Below, piece after piece: positions 1 to 7,114 of a DNA stretch of 63,963 bases. The stretch is taken from positions 1 through 63,963 of the forward strand of contig JAAYDC010000026.1 of NCBI GenBank assembly GCA_012729455.1, read 5' to 3'. The notes beneath the pieces were generated by a model. It had not been told where the DNA came from. It searched no databases and saw nothing but the letters and a program-made list of their open reading frames with translations. A program made the position numbers and the translations under genes. Source of the DNA: Chloroflexota bacterium (GTDB lineage Bacteria; Chloroflexota; Anaerolineae; UBA1429). Numbering within the stretch: the stretch's first letter is position 1; each line of letters opens with the position of its first letter.

Positions 1-114
1 AATTTACAAGTGGATACTCACACATCAATGAGATAGAGGAAAAAATAGCGCAAAGCGGCTACGGAAAGTTATCCGTGGCCACTTTGCTGCTAAAATATCA
101 TTTACCCCCTTGAC
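1..114. mobile_element. Probable end of an insertion sequence (IS21-like?) interrupting cas3
   Basis: The first ~114 bases are AT-rich and break the cas3 reading frame. Read leftward, cas3 runs to the conserved helicase segment IIEQN and then, about three codons later, meets TGTCAAGGGGGT, which has the 5'-TG start typical of many insertion-sequence ends. Inside is an imperfect inverted repeat at 50-87: arms 50-65 and 72-87, 14 of 16 positions paired, 6-base loop, containing GTGGCCACTTTGC. GTGGCCACTTT-like subterminal repeats are reminiscent of IS21-family ends. No transposase is visible because the window starts here, so element family and extent are inference; a contig-end or assembly junction is the alternative. 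Confidence 0.35.
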
Positions 115-985
115 AGAAATCGTTCTGCTCAATGATGGTAGTGTAGGGGATCACATAGATGACACGGTCGAGTTTGTAGCGCACAGCATGGTTGAGAGCG
201 AACGCCAGGGACGAGAGCGTCTTTCCACCGCCTGTCGGTACAGTTAGTGTAAAGAACCCTTGTGGCCTTTCAGCACCCGCTATGCAGGCACGCAGGATGT
301 CAGTGCGCACGCGATCTATATCACGCTTGGGGCTGGCAAATCGCTCCAGATAGGCATTTAACCGTTCACATAAAACCGGAATGGACTCGAACTCACCCCG
401 TGCGACACTGCCCCGCATAAAGGTCTCGGTCTCCAAAAAGTCAGCATCCACCAGGGCTGAGTAGACCATACGCGTCAGGAATGCGAACGAAAAGCCAAAT
501 GCCTCCGGGTTAGGCCTAAAACCTGGTAACTTTAAAGGTAACTGGATTTCCTCGAGCTGGAGATCGGTTTGGAAATCAGAATAGTCTTGCACCTTACCCT
601 TCAAACGCGAACACAGAGTAGCTTCTCCTGCGAGGTCGGTCGCACTACCATAATTCGGTAGGCCCGTGTGATGACCGGCAATGCAATATGCCATCATGTA
701 TGCAAGCGCTGACTGCTGAGCGTCTTGGTATTTCTCGATCAACACCTTGGCGCCTGCCGTCGAGTGGTCGACGCCCTGGGTGGCGCCACGCAGACGCGCT
801 TGAAACGCGTTCGAGTACTTGCCCAAGTCGTGTACCAGCGCAGCGGTGTAGGCGAGTTCACCGACCCCCGCTGAAGCGCCCAGCTGCCTCGCCAGCTCTG
901 CGGTGTTGCGTAGGTGGTCGATCAGCCGTTGCCACTGTTCCTCGCTCTGCTCATTTGTATGTGCGTAATACACTTTCCTCTCCAT
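98..985 (-). pseudogene. cas3: Truncated CRISPR-associated Cas3 (HD nuclease plus start of helicase)
   Basis: The N-terminal ~235 residues are a Cas3 HD nuclease domain: the HD pair is in LVHDLGKYSNAF (about residue 52) and a further histidine motif is AGHHTGLPNYG (about residue 103). The SF2 helicase domain then begins with Walker A TVPTGGGKT near residue 250 and stops after YTTIIEQN. Full-length Cas3 of this type is about 700-800 residues, so the DEAD box and all later motifs are missing. The last few residues and the stop come from foreign sequence at the left edge. The ATG overlaps the stop of the WYL regulator upstream (TGATG), so the two are translationally coupled. It should lack helicase activity; an autonomous HD nuclease activity cannot be excluded. 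No other cas gene or CRISPR array is present in the window. Confidence 0.85.
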
Positions 986-1971
986 CAGCGTGCCTCCAGG
1001 CCATACAGCGCCATCATGCGCAGCACCTCATCCCGCAGCTCCTTGTGCAGATAATCCGGTTCGAGCACCTCGACCTCGGCGCCCCACCCGCGGATCCAGG
1101 GCATCATCTCCTGCGGCTCTGCAATCTGGGCTTCCCAGATGAGGTAGCCGTCCTTGCCCTCGCAGGTTTCCTCCGAGCGATGCCACTGAGTAGCGCGCAC
1201 CCGTCCGGCGACACGCGGCGAAAAGCGCAGCTTGACGCGGATGGGGTCGCGCTCGGTATACCAGATGCCCCAGGCCCCGCTCAGGAGCTTAGTCGGGTCG
1301 AAGTCGGGTGGAATCTCGTAATGTTCATCAAGGAGATCGACCGATACGATGCGTTCGATCTTGAGCGTGCGCATAGCTGCCTGTGGCTCGCTGTAGCCAA
1401 TCACATAGGTCGATTGTCCCACTGCGTACGGCTCGATAAAGTAGACCGCATAGACATAAGTGCGCGCCGTGGTGCTGGATTCGGGCTTGTAGCAGATGCG
1501 CGCCTTGACCTGGGAAGCCCACGCTAGCGACAGGCGCTCGAGGGCTTTCAGGTAGACGGGATCCTGCTGCCGGCTGGCGCCATCCATCGTGTCAGCCGAC
1601 TGCTGCAGGTGTATCGAGATACGCGGAGCTAGTTTTTCCAGCGACAGCCCCAGCTTGCGCAACGCCGAAGCCGCGTGCGGATTCTGCCGATCCTGCCTGG
1701 CGGCTAACAGGCGCGCCGCCAGGTGCACCGCTACCGCCTCGTGCAGGCTAAAGCGCACGTTCACCAGATAAGCCTCGCGGTCGATAAACAGCTTGCGGCC
1801 TTCCTGATACACGGGCCCCACCAGATCCGGCAGGTAGCGGTAAATGGTCGAGCGGTTGACCCCCAGACGTCTGGCAAGCTCTGCCTGAGTCAGCCCTTCG
1901 GGATGCGCTAATAGCAGTGCTTCGATCTGCAGTAACCTGGCGGCTTTGGCAAGCGCTGAATTGACTGGCAT
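985..1971 (-). CDS. WYL-domain transcriptional regulator (CRISPR-linked type)
   Basis: 328 residues. An N-terminal winged helix-turn-helix (LTQAELARRLGVNRSTIYRYLPDL recognisable across residues ~25-50) is followed by a WYL ligand-sensing domain (about 145-235; QSTYVIGYSEP) and a C-terminal WCX-like segment ending in WGAEVEVLEPDYL. Such proteins are one-component regulators; WYL domains are often found beside CRISPR-cas loci and are thought to sense nucleotides or DNA ends. The gene is directly upstream of, and overlaps by one base, the truncated cas3, so it probably controlled a type I cas operon now broken. A likely leftward promoter and an inverted repeat lie just upstream, suggesting autoregulation. 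The ATG at 1971 follows AGGTGAG. Confidence 0.88.
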   Translation of the reverse strand: MPVNSALAKAARLLQIEALLLAHPEGLTQAELARRLGVNRSTIYRYLPDLVGPVYQEGRKLFIDREAYLVNVRFSLHEAVAVHLAARLLAARQDRQNPHAASALRKLGLSLEKLAPRISIHLQQSADTMDGASRQQDPVYLKALERLSLAWASQVKARICYKPESSTTARTYVYAVYFIEPYAVGQSTYVIGYSEPQAAMRTLKIERIVSVDLLDEHYEIPPDFDPTKLLSGAWGIWYTERDPIRVKLRFSPRVAGRVRATQWHRSEETCEGKDGYLIWEAQIAEPQEMMPWIRGWGAEVEVLEPDYLHKELRDEVLRMMALYGLEAR

Positions 1972-1991
1972 ATCTCACCTACTTTACAGAT

Positions 1992-2024
1992 AATATAGCA
2001 GCTAGACGTTGCAGAATCCGCAAC
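1992..2024 (-). promoter_or_regulatory. Probable promoter and operator of the WYL regulator
   Basis: Leftward extended -10 TGC-TATATT (-10 at 1997-1992) lies ~20 bases upstream of the WYL start codon. The inverted repeat GTTGC-7-GCAAC (2008-2024) sits where the -35 would be, which is a typical place for an autoregulatory operator. The -35 itself is poor. Binding by the WYL protein is inference. Confidence 0.35.
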
Positions 2025-2190
2025 AAAAGGTGGGAGTGCGGCCGATTTATTGACATGATTGGACTAAATGAGGGGGTATGCAGCACTGCAAAAGGTGCTG
2101 AGCACGGTGTTGGCGACTGCGTGCGGCCGTGAGGGGTGCGACAGACAGAATGCTGCATGTGCGAGTAACCTCGCTGGCATAACAATTCTT

Positions 2191-2219
2191 TATATAGCCT
2201 AATCCAGAGAGGGGTGCAA
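2191..2219 (-). promoter_or_regulatory. Second leftward promoter-like site upstream of the WYL regulator
   Basis: TTGCAC (2219-2214), 17-base spacer, TATATA (2196-2191). It would give a ~210-base leader before the WYL gene. Matches are 4/6 in each box, so it is only a candidate. Confidence 0.25.
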
Positions 2220-2277
2220 GCGGTTTTGTCGTAGCATGTGCGGATCAGGAACCTATGACCTGGCGGAGGTTCTGGCT

Positions 2278-2943
2278 TTAACCGAGCACCAGCCAGCCGT
2301 GCTTGAGGCCCATGATGACTGCCTCGGTGCGTGAGCCGACCCCCATTTTGCCAAAAATGTTGGCCATGTGGGTTTGCACTGTACGCGGGCTGACCTGCAG
2401 GGCATCGGCGATCTCGCGGTTAGAGAGTCCCTGACCGGCCAGGCGCAGCACATCCAGCTCGCGTTCGGTGAGCAGGTCGTCGGAAGGGGCTTGCGGGGCG
2501 GCCTTGTCGTGGCTGATGCGCTGCAGCACCTTTTTTGCGATGGATGGGTGCAGCACCGACTCACCGTCATGGACACGCCGCACCGCGTCGATTACTTCGC
2601 TGGAGCGCGCATTCTTTAAAAGATACCCGGCTGCACCGGCTTCGAGGATAGCAAAGACGTATTCGTCATCGTCAAAAGCCGTCAGCACCAGGATGGCTGT
2701 GTTGGGCAGCAAAGCTTTGATCTGTTTGGTGGCCTCAATCCCGTTCATTACCGGCATCGAGATATCTACCACCGCCACGTCGGGTTGGGTCTGCTGTGCC
2801 AGTGCCAGGGCTTCGGCGCCATCGCCGGCTTCGCCCACCACCACCAGGTCGGGCTCTTTTTCCAGAATGCGCCGGGTGCCCTCACGCACCATTATATGGT
2901 CATCCGCCAACAACACCCGGATCTGCCCTGCATGACTTTCCAT
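2278..2943 (-). CDS. NarL/FixJ-family response regulator
   Basis: 221 residues with the classic two-domain layout. The receiver domain (residues ~8-125) has the acidic pair in LLADDH, the phospho-acceptor Asp in VAVVDISMPVMNG, Thr in LVLTAFDDD and Lys in GYLLKNA. A LuxR-type helix-turn-helix follows (about 155-215; LTERELDVLRLAGQGLSNRE, then VQTHMANIFGKMGV). It is the cognate partner of the upstream sensor kinase (3189-4985), transcribed in the same direction with a 245-base spacer. That spacer contains a long hairpin ending 27 bases before the ATG, so expression may be decoupled from the kinase. RBS AGGAG precedes the start. Target genes cannot be told from the sequence. Confidence 0.93.
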   Translation of the reverse strand: MESHAGQIRVLLADDHIMVREGTRRILEKEPDLVVVGEAGDGAEALALAQQTQPDVAVVDISMPVMNGIEATKQIKALLPNTAILVLTAFDDDEYVFAILEAGAAGYLLKNARSSEVIDAVRRVHDGESVLHPSIAKKVLQRISHDKAAPQAPSDDLLTERELDVLRLAGQGLSNREIADALQVSPRTVQTHMANIFGKMGVGSRTEAVIMGLKHGWLVLG

Positions 2944-2970
2944 TAACCATACTCCTGTCGTAAAACTCGA

Positions 2971-3014
2971 ACGAGCCTCGTTAATCGCTGCCCACCGCGA
3001 TTACCGAGGCTCGT
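2971..3014 (-). other. Long stem-loop between sensor kinase and response regulator
   Basis: Arms 2971-2988 and 2997-3014 pair over 18 positions with a single mismatch, around an 8-base loop (tgcccacc). Outer arms are ACGAGCCTCG and CGAGGCTCGT; inner arms are TAATCGC and GCGATTA. Read leftward it is followed by TCGAGTTTTA, too weak a T-tract for a confident terminator. It lies in the leader of the response-regulator gene. It could be an attenuator, an mRNA processing/stability element or a REP-like palindrome. Confidence 0.6.
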
Positions 3015-3188
3015 CCACCAAGGAGGAGAAGAAGCGCTGTCTCTCGCACCAGTTGAGAGCGCAGCTTGTAGTTCAAGCGTCCGTCCAATTCCGGTAGCCC
3101 GGCGACACTGCCGACTACTATGCCCACAGTATACAAGAGTCCATTTTCAGTTACATCGGTACAATTAACCATTTTTAATTCAGCAATA

Positions 3189-4985
3189 TTACCTAGGATG
3201 CTCGACCACGTTGAGCGGCCGGTAGCTCTGAGCTATGGGCAGTTCTACCAGCACGCGGGTGCCCTTGCCGGGGCGCGACTCGATCTGTGCCGACCCGCCA
3301 AACAGCCTGGCACGCTCATAGATTCCCATCAGCCCTAGCCGTCCCGATTTTATCAGTTCGTTGACGTTGGCAGAAGGTTCAAAACCGACCCCGTCATCAA
3401 CCACCAGCAGTTGTACCGCTTTGGATAGGTAGCTCAGTACCACCTGGACGTGCTCGGCATGGGCGTGCCGGCGCACGTTGTTGAGGCACTCCTGGGCGAT
3501 GCGGTAAAGCCCCAGCTCAAGCTCGTCCGAGAGTTTGGCTTCTTCGCCGACAATCTCGAAATCAACGCTAAAGGGTTCGCCGCGCTCCATTTTGTCGCCC
3601 AGCAGCTGCAGGGTGCGCGGCAAGCCCAGCTCGGCCAAAAGGGGCGGACGCAGGTCGCTGGTAAAATTGCGCACCTCCTGCAGCGTTTCGTCGACCTGGT
3701 CACGCAGGAGCTCTATTTCAGCCTCGAGTTCCTCGCGGTCGTCGATCTCGCTGAGCGACTCGATGCGCCGGCCGAGCACGATCAGCGCCTGGGCGGTCTC
3801 GTCGTGCAGGTCGCGCGCGATGCGCTTGCGCTCCTGTTCCTGCCCGTTGAGCACCGAGGCGACGTAATTCTGGATATCGGCGCGATATCGCCGCAGCTGC
3901 TCTGTCATGGTATTGAACGAATCTTCCAACACCCGCACTTCGCGCGGAGCCCGCGAGGTCGCTACATTGCCGTCAAACTCGCCCGATGCGATGCGCCCTG
4001 CCTGGCCAGCCAGGCTTTGCAGCGGTGCGGCGATGCGCCGTGAGTTCGTAAAGATAATCAGGAACGGCAAAAGGATTACCAAAACCGAGAGAACGATCAT
4101 ATAAGGGGTGTATGGGCGCAGCGGGTTGAGGATGTCAGCCATCGATTCGCTGGTCACCAGATACCAGTTGCCCCAGCTCTCGTCGGCAAACACTGAGCTG
4201 CCCAGATCGCGCAGCGGCACCTTGGCATAGCCGACCACCTGCAGGTTTCCACCCGAGGCGATTGTCTCGGCGCCGCCGCGGTTGTTGGTCAGGGCCAGGT
4301 AGCCCGGGTCGTCGTGCGCGACAGTGCCCACCAGGCTGTTATCGGGGTGTACCAGAATCGTGCCGTCAGCATCCAAAAGGTAGGCACGTCCGGCTGTGCC
4401 AATGCTGATGTTGGCGATCGGCCGGCCCAGGCGTTCGCCATCCAGCCGCCACACCCCCACCACATACCCCACCATGCGTCCGCGGTTATCAAACAACGGG
4501 ATCGAGACGCACAGGAGCGGCCTGCCCTGGCGGTCGCTCAGACGCCCCGATAGCACCGGTCGGCGCAGCCGCCCCGAGCGCTCCATCCACGGCTCGCCGC
4601 GCAACGGGATGCTGTTGTCATCCGCGGTGGAAGCCACCAGATTGCCTTTCGGATCGGTGATGATCACCTGGTCAAAGCGCTGGCTGAGGGTGATATTGGC
4701 CTGCAGGATCTCAACCTTGGCCTGCGGATCGCCCTCACGCACGGCATCGTTGGCGGCCACACTGGCCAGCAGCGTTACCGAGTCATACCAATAGTAGGCG
4801 ATCTGCCGCGCCGCCAGATATACCAGCTGGGCGTCGCGCTCCTTGATGAGCGTGCGCGTCAGGCGAAAGGCGCCCACAAGGGCAGCGATCGTCAGCACGA
4901 TCAGCATGATCGTCACTGGCGTGACGATCGAAACGATCAGCTGCGTGCGCAGGCTGTGGGTGGTGCGGTGCTTTCCGCTATCCAT
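3189..4985 (-). CDS. Membrane sensor histidine kinase (Cache-HAMP-HisKA_3, NarX/LiaS-like)
   Basis: About 598 residues from ATG 4985; a TTG at 5003 is the alternative but sits only ~8 bases from the likely transcription start. Order: TM1 near residues 15-40 (LIVSIVTPVTIMLIVLTI), a large extracytoplasmic Cache-type sensor (~45-300; GRAYLLDADGTILVHPD is typical of dCache), TM2 (YMIVLSVLVILLPFLIIFT), a HAMP linker, a HisKA_3 dimerisation box with the phospho-accepting His in RIARDLHDETAQALI, and an HATPase domain (ECLNNVRRHAHA, VVDDGVGFEP, GLMGIYERARLFGG). It should sense a small extracellular ligand and phosphorylate the downstream NarL-type regulator. The ligand is not predictable from sequence. 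Confidence 0.92.
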   Translation of the reverse strand: MDSGKHRTTHSLRTQLIVSIVTPVTIMLIVLTIAALVGAFRLTRTLIKERDAQLVYLAARQIAYYWYDSVTLLASVAANDAVREGDPQAKVEILQANITLSQRFDQVIITDPKGNLVASTADDNSIPLRGEPWMERSGRLRRPVLSGRLSDRQGRPLLCVSIPLFDNRGRMVGYVVGVWRLDGERLGRPIANISIGTAGRAYLLDADGTILVHPDNSLVGTVAHDDPGYLALTNNRGGAETIASGGNLQVVGYAKVPLRDLGSSVFADESWGNWYLVTSESMADILNPLRPYTPYMIVLSVLVILLPFLIIFTNSRRIAAPLQSLAGQAGRIASGEFDGNVATSRAPREVRVLEDSFNTMTEQLRRYRADIQNYVASVLNGQEQERKRIARDLHDETAQALIVLGRRIESLSEIDDREELEAEIELLRDQVDETLQEVRNFTSDLRPPLLAELGLPRTLQLLGDKMERGEPFSVDFEIVGEEAKLSDELELGLYRIAQECLNNVRRHAHAEHVQVVLSYLSKAVQLLVVDDGVGFEPSANVNELIKSGRLGLMGIYERARLFGGSAQIESRPGKGTRVLVELPIAQSYRPLNVVEHPR

Positions 4986-5016
4986 AGGTTCCAAGGTGGG
5001 CAAGTCCTCTGCCTCT

Positions 5017-5022
5017 ATTATA
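5017..5022 (-). promoter_or_regulatory. Likely -10 box for the sensor-kinase gene
   Basis: A leftward TATAAT lies about 32 bases upstream of the preferred ATG at 4985. The corresponding -35 (TTTCGG at 17 bases) is weak. Confidence 0.3.
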
Positions 5023-5049
5023 AGTGTGTTGTCGTATATCCGAAAGGGC

Positions 5050-5078
5050 TTGCACCGGCGGCCATTTTCAGGTTAAAT
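5050..5078 (+). promoter_or_regulatory. Promoter of the aldo/keto reductase gene
   Basis: TTGCAC (5050-5055), 17-base spacer, TTAAAT (5073-5078). Transcription would begin near 5086, which excludes an upstream in-frame ATG at 5077 and supports the start at 5104. Confidence 0.45.
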
Positions 5079-5103
5079 GATTATGATCGGTGAAAGGAGC
5101 AAG

Positions 5104-6087
5104 ATGCAATATCGACGCTTAGGGAATGCGGGTGTACAGGTTTCGCAGATCTGCCTGGGCACCATGACCTTTGGCCGCGAGGCAGATGAAGCCACCTCGT
5201 TCAAGTTAATGGATCGCTTTATCGAGCTGGGCGGCAACTTTATCGATACCGCCGATATGTATTCGGATGGCCTGAGCGAGGAGATTATCGGACGCTGGTT
5301 CCGGCAGCGCGGCGGCAAGAAGGACCTTTTGCTGGCGACCAAGGTTTATGCCACGATGGGCAAAGGCCCCAATGATGGCGGGCTTTCGCGCTACCACATC
5401 TTTAAGGGAGTCGAGGCCAGCCTGCGGCGGTTGCAGATCGAGACGATCGACCTGTACCAGATACATCGTTGGGATCCCAACACCCCCGTCGAAGAGACCC
5501 TCGAGGCGCTCAACGACCTGGTGCGCCAGGGCAAGGTGCGCTACATCGGCTGCTCCAACCTAGCAGCCTGGCATCTGGCCAAGTACCTGCAGGCGGCCAA
5601 GGAAAACCATTGGACACGCTTTATCAGCCTGCAGCCAGTCTATAACGCCCTCAACCGCAGCATCGAAAACGAGCTGCTGCCGTTGTGCGCCGCCGATGGG
5701 CTTGGCGTGATCGCCTATAACCCGCTGGCTGGCGGCATGCTGACGGGCAAGTACGAGCGCGGTAAGCCCATCCCGGAAGGTGTGCGTTTGCAGGTGATGC
5801 CACTGTATGCGCATCGCTACCTGTACAAAGACGCCTTTGACGTGATCGAAGCCTTTACCCGGCACGCCGCCGAGCGCGGTGTGACACCGGCGCAGCTGGC
5901 ACTGGCCTGGGTGATTGCTGAGCCCAGGGTCACCTGCCCGATCATAGGCGCACGCAACCTGGAGCAGCTGGAAGACACCCTCGGCGGCCTCGACCTCAAG
6001 CTGACGCCCGAGGAACGTGCTGCCGTGCCGACGGTCGCGCCGCGCCGCTGGGTGGGGGTCGATCCGGTCTACGATCGCGAGGAATAG
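5104..6087 (+). CDS. Aldo/keto reductase
   Basis: 327 residues from ATG 5104, which follows AAAGGAG by 4 bases. Fold and motifs are those of AKR-superfamily NAD(P)H oxidoreductases: the N-terminal beta-hairpin YRRLGNAGVQVSQICLGTM, catalytic Asp and Tyr in DTADMYSDGLSEE, Lys in LLATKVY, His in DLYQIHRWD, and the C-terminal cofactor-binding segment CPIIGARNLEQLED. It resembles the YajO/IolS group acting on small aldehydes or sugars. It has its own promoter and converges tail-to-tail with the sugar kinase gene, only 6 bases between stops and no obvious terminator. Substrate unknown; possibly sugar or methylglyoxal detoxification. Confidence 0.92.
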   Translation: MQYRRLGNAGVQVSQICLGTMTFGREADEATSFKLMDRFIELGGNFIDTADMYSDGLSEEIIGRWFRQRGGKKDLLLATKVYATMGKGPNDGGLSRYHIFKGVEASLRRLQIETIDLYQIHRWDPNTPVEETLEALNDLVRQGKVRYIGCSNLAAWHLAKYLQAAKENHWTRFISLQPVYNALNRSIENELLPLCAADGLGVIAYNPLAGGMLTGKYERGKPIPEGVRLQVMPLYAHRYLYKDAFDVIEAFTRHAAERGVTPAQLALAWVIAEPRVTCPIIGARNLEQLEDTLGGLDLKLTPEERAAVPTVAPRRWVGVDPVYDREE

Positions 6088-6093
6088 CTGCCT

Positions 6094-7098
6094 CTAACGG
6101 ATGGTGATGCCCTGCGTCACCACTTTCGCATCCATCACGCGCGCGCCGTTGGCATTCAGGGCGCGCTGCACCGCCTCGCGCTGGGCCGGCTCGGTGACGG
6201 TGATCATACAGCCGCCGCCGCCGGCGCCGCAGATCTTGCTCGCAACGGCTCCGGCACCGCGCGCAGCTGCCATAGCGCGCTCGATCTCGGCATTGGTCAC
6301 GCCCTCGGCCAGGCCGCGGCGCAGCTGCCATTCCGCCTCGACCAGTTCGCCAAAGAGTGCAAAATCACCCACCAGGAGGCACGCGCGCATGTCGTCGGCG
6401 ATGCTGCGGATGGCGTGCATGTTGGCGACCGTGCTGCCCTGACGCTCGATATAGCTCTTGAGCATCGCCCAGTTGGTGATGGCAGAATCGTGCGGCACGC
6501 CGGTATAAGAGATGATCAGCCGGCGGTTGAGCTCGGCGATCAAGTCGGAATCGGCATGCAGCTGCTCGATCGTCCAGCCATCCACGTCAAACCACATGGC
6601 GCACACCCCGCCATAGATCGGCGGGAAATAATCCTGCTTGCCGGTGGGGATGCCGATCACCTGGGCTTCTATATTGGCACCCAGGTCGATGATCCGCTCC
6701 GAAGTAAAACCGCGCCCCGTCAGCTGGTTGAGGCCGTGTGCCAGTGCCATCAGCAGCGCCGATGACGCCCCCAGACCAGAGCCGTTGGGCGCTGCCGAAG
6801 CGATGGTGATATCGAGTCCCATCTCGGGCTTAAAGTACGCCAGCGCGCGCTTGACCAGGTCGAGCCGCCCGCCAAAGGTCATCGCCTCGAGCGAGGGCAA
6901 CTCCTCGGTAAGCTGCAGGTCACGCGAGTGGATTGTGAATTGGGTGTCGGGGCGCGTCTCTAGGATGGCTTCGGCATGCACGTCGATGGCGGCATTCACC
7001 GTCAACCCGCCGCCCTCGAACAGATAGAGCGGGTAGACGTCGAGGGTTGAACCGGCGAAATCAACACGCGTCGGCACCGTGATATGGATGCTGGTCAT
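6094..7098 (-). CDS. GHMP-family sugar kinase (HddA-like)
   Basis: 334 residues from ATG 7098, preceded by AAGGAG; a longer frame to 7233 overlaps the next gene and is rejected. The GHMP kinase signatures are present: N-terminal substrate motif PTRVDFAGSTLDV, the ATP-binding loop APNGSGLGASSAL (about residue 102) and the C-terminal motif KICGAGGGGCMITV. The segment IPTGKQDYFPPIYGG resembles heptose-7-phosphate kinases and related nucleotide-sugar precursor kinases, so a sugar (possibly heptose) 1-phosphate product is likely, for example for surface glycans. It is the last gene of the long leftward string, 16 bases after herA. Confidence 0.85.
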   Translation of the reverse strand: MTSIHITVPTRVDFAGSTLDVYPLYLFEGGGLTVNAAIDVHAEAILETRPDTQFTIHSRDLQLTEELPSLEAMTFGGRLDLVKRALAYFKPEMGLDITIASAAPNGSGLGASSALLMALAHGLNQLTGRGFTSERIIDLGANIEAQVIGIPTGKQDYFPPIYGGVCAMWFDVDGWTIEQLHADSDLIAELNRRLIISYTGVPHDSAITNWAMLKSYIERQGSTVANMHAIRSIADDMRACLLVGDFALFGELVEAEWQLRRGLAEGVTNAEIERAMAAARGAGAVASKICGAGGGGCMITVTEPAQREAVQRALNANGARVMDAKVVTQGITIR

Positions 7099-7114
7099 GC
7101 AGGCTCCTTGTCGA

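Larger units (their letters stand above)
1972..2277. other. Intergenic region between regulator gene and response regulator
   Basis: About 305 bases with no convincing gene. It holds two leftward promoter-like sites (described separately) and an inverted repeat at 2008-2024. A 68-codon leftward frame exists (1979-2185) but has no ribosome binding site and a low-complexity, non-protein-like composition. Confidence 0.5.

Noticed and set aside
1-2000. CRISPR array expected near cas3
   Set aside because: No regularly spaced repeats are visible; only an imperfect hairpin at 50-87.
1979-2185. 68-codon leftward frame upstream of the WYL regulator
   Set aside because: No ribosome binding site; composition resembles translated non-coding DNA.
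2981-3172. 63-codon leftward frame in the kinase/regulator spacer
   Set aside because: It runs through the long hairpin, has no RBS and no conserved look.
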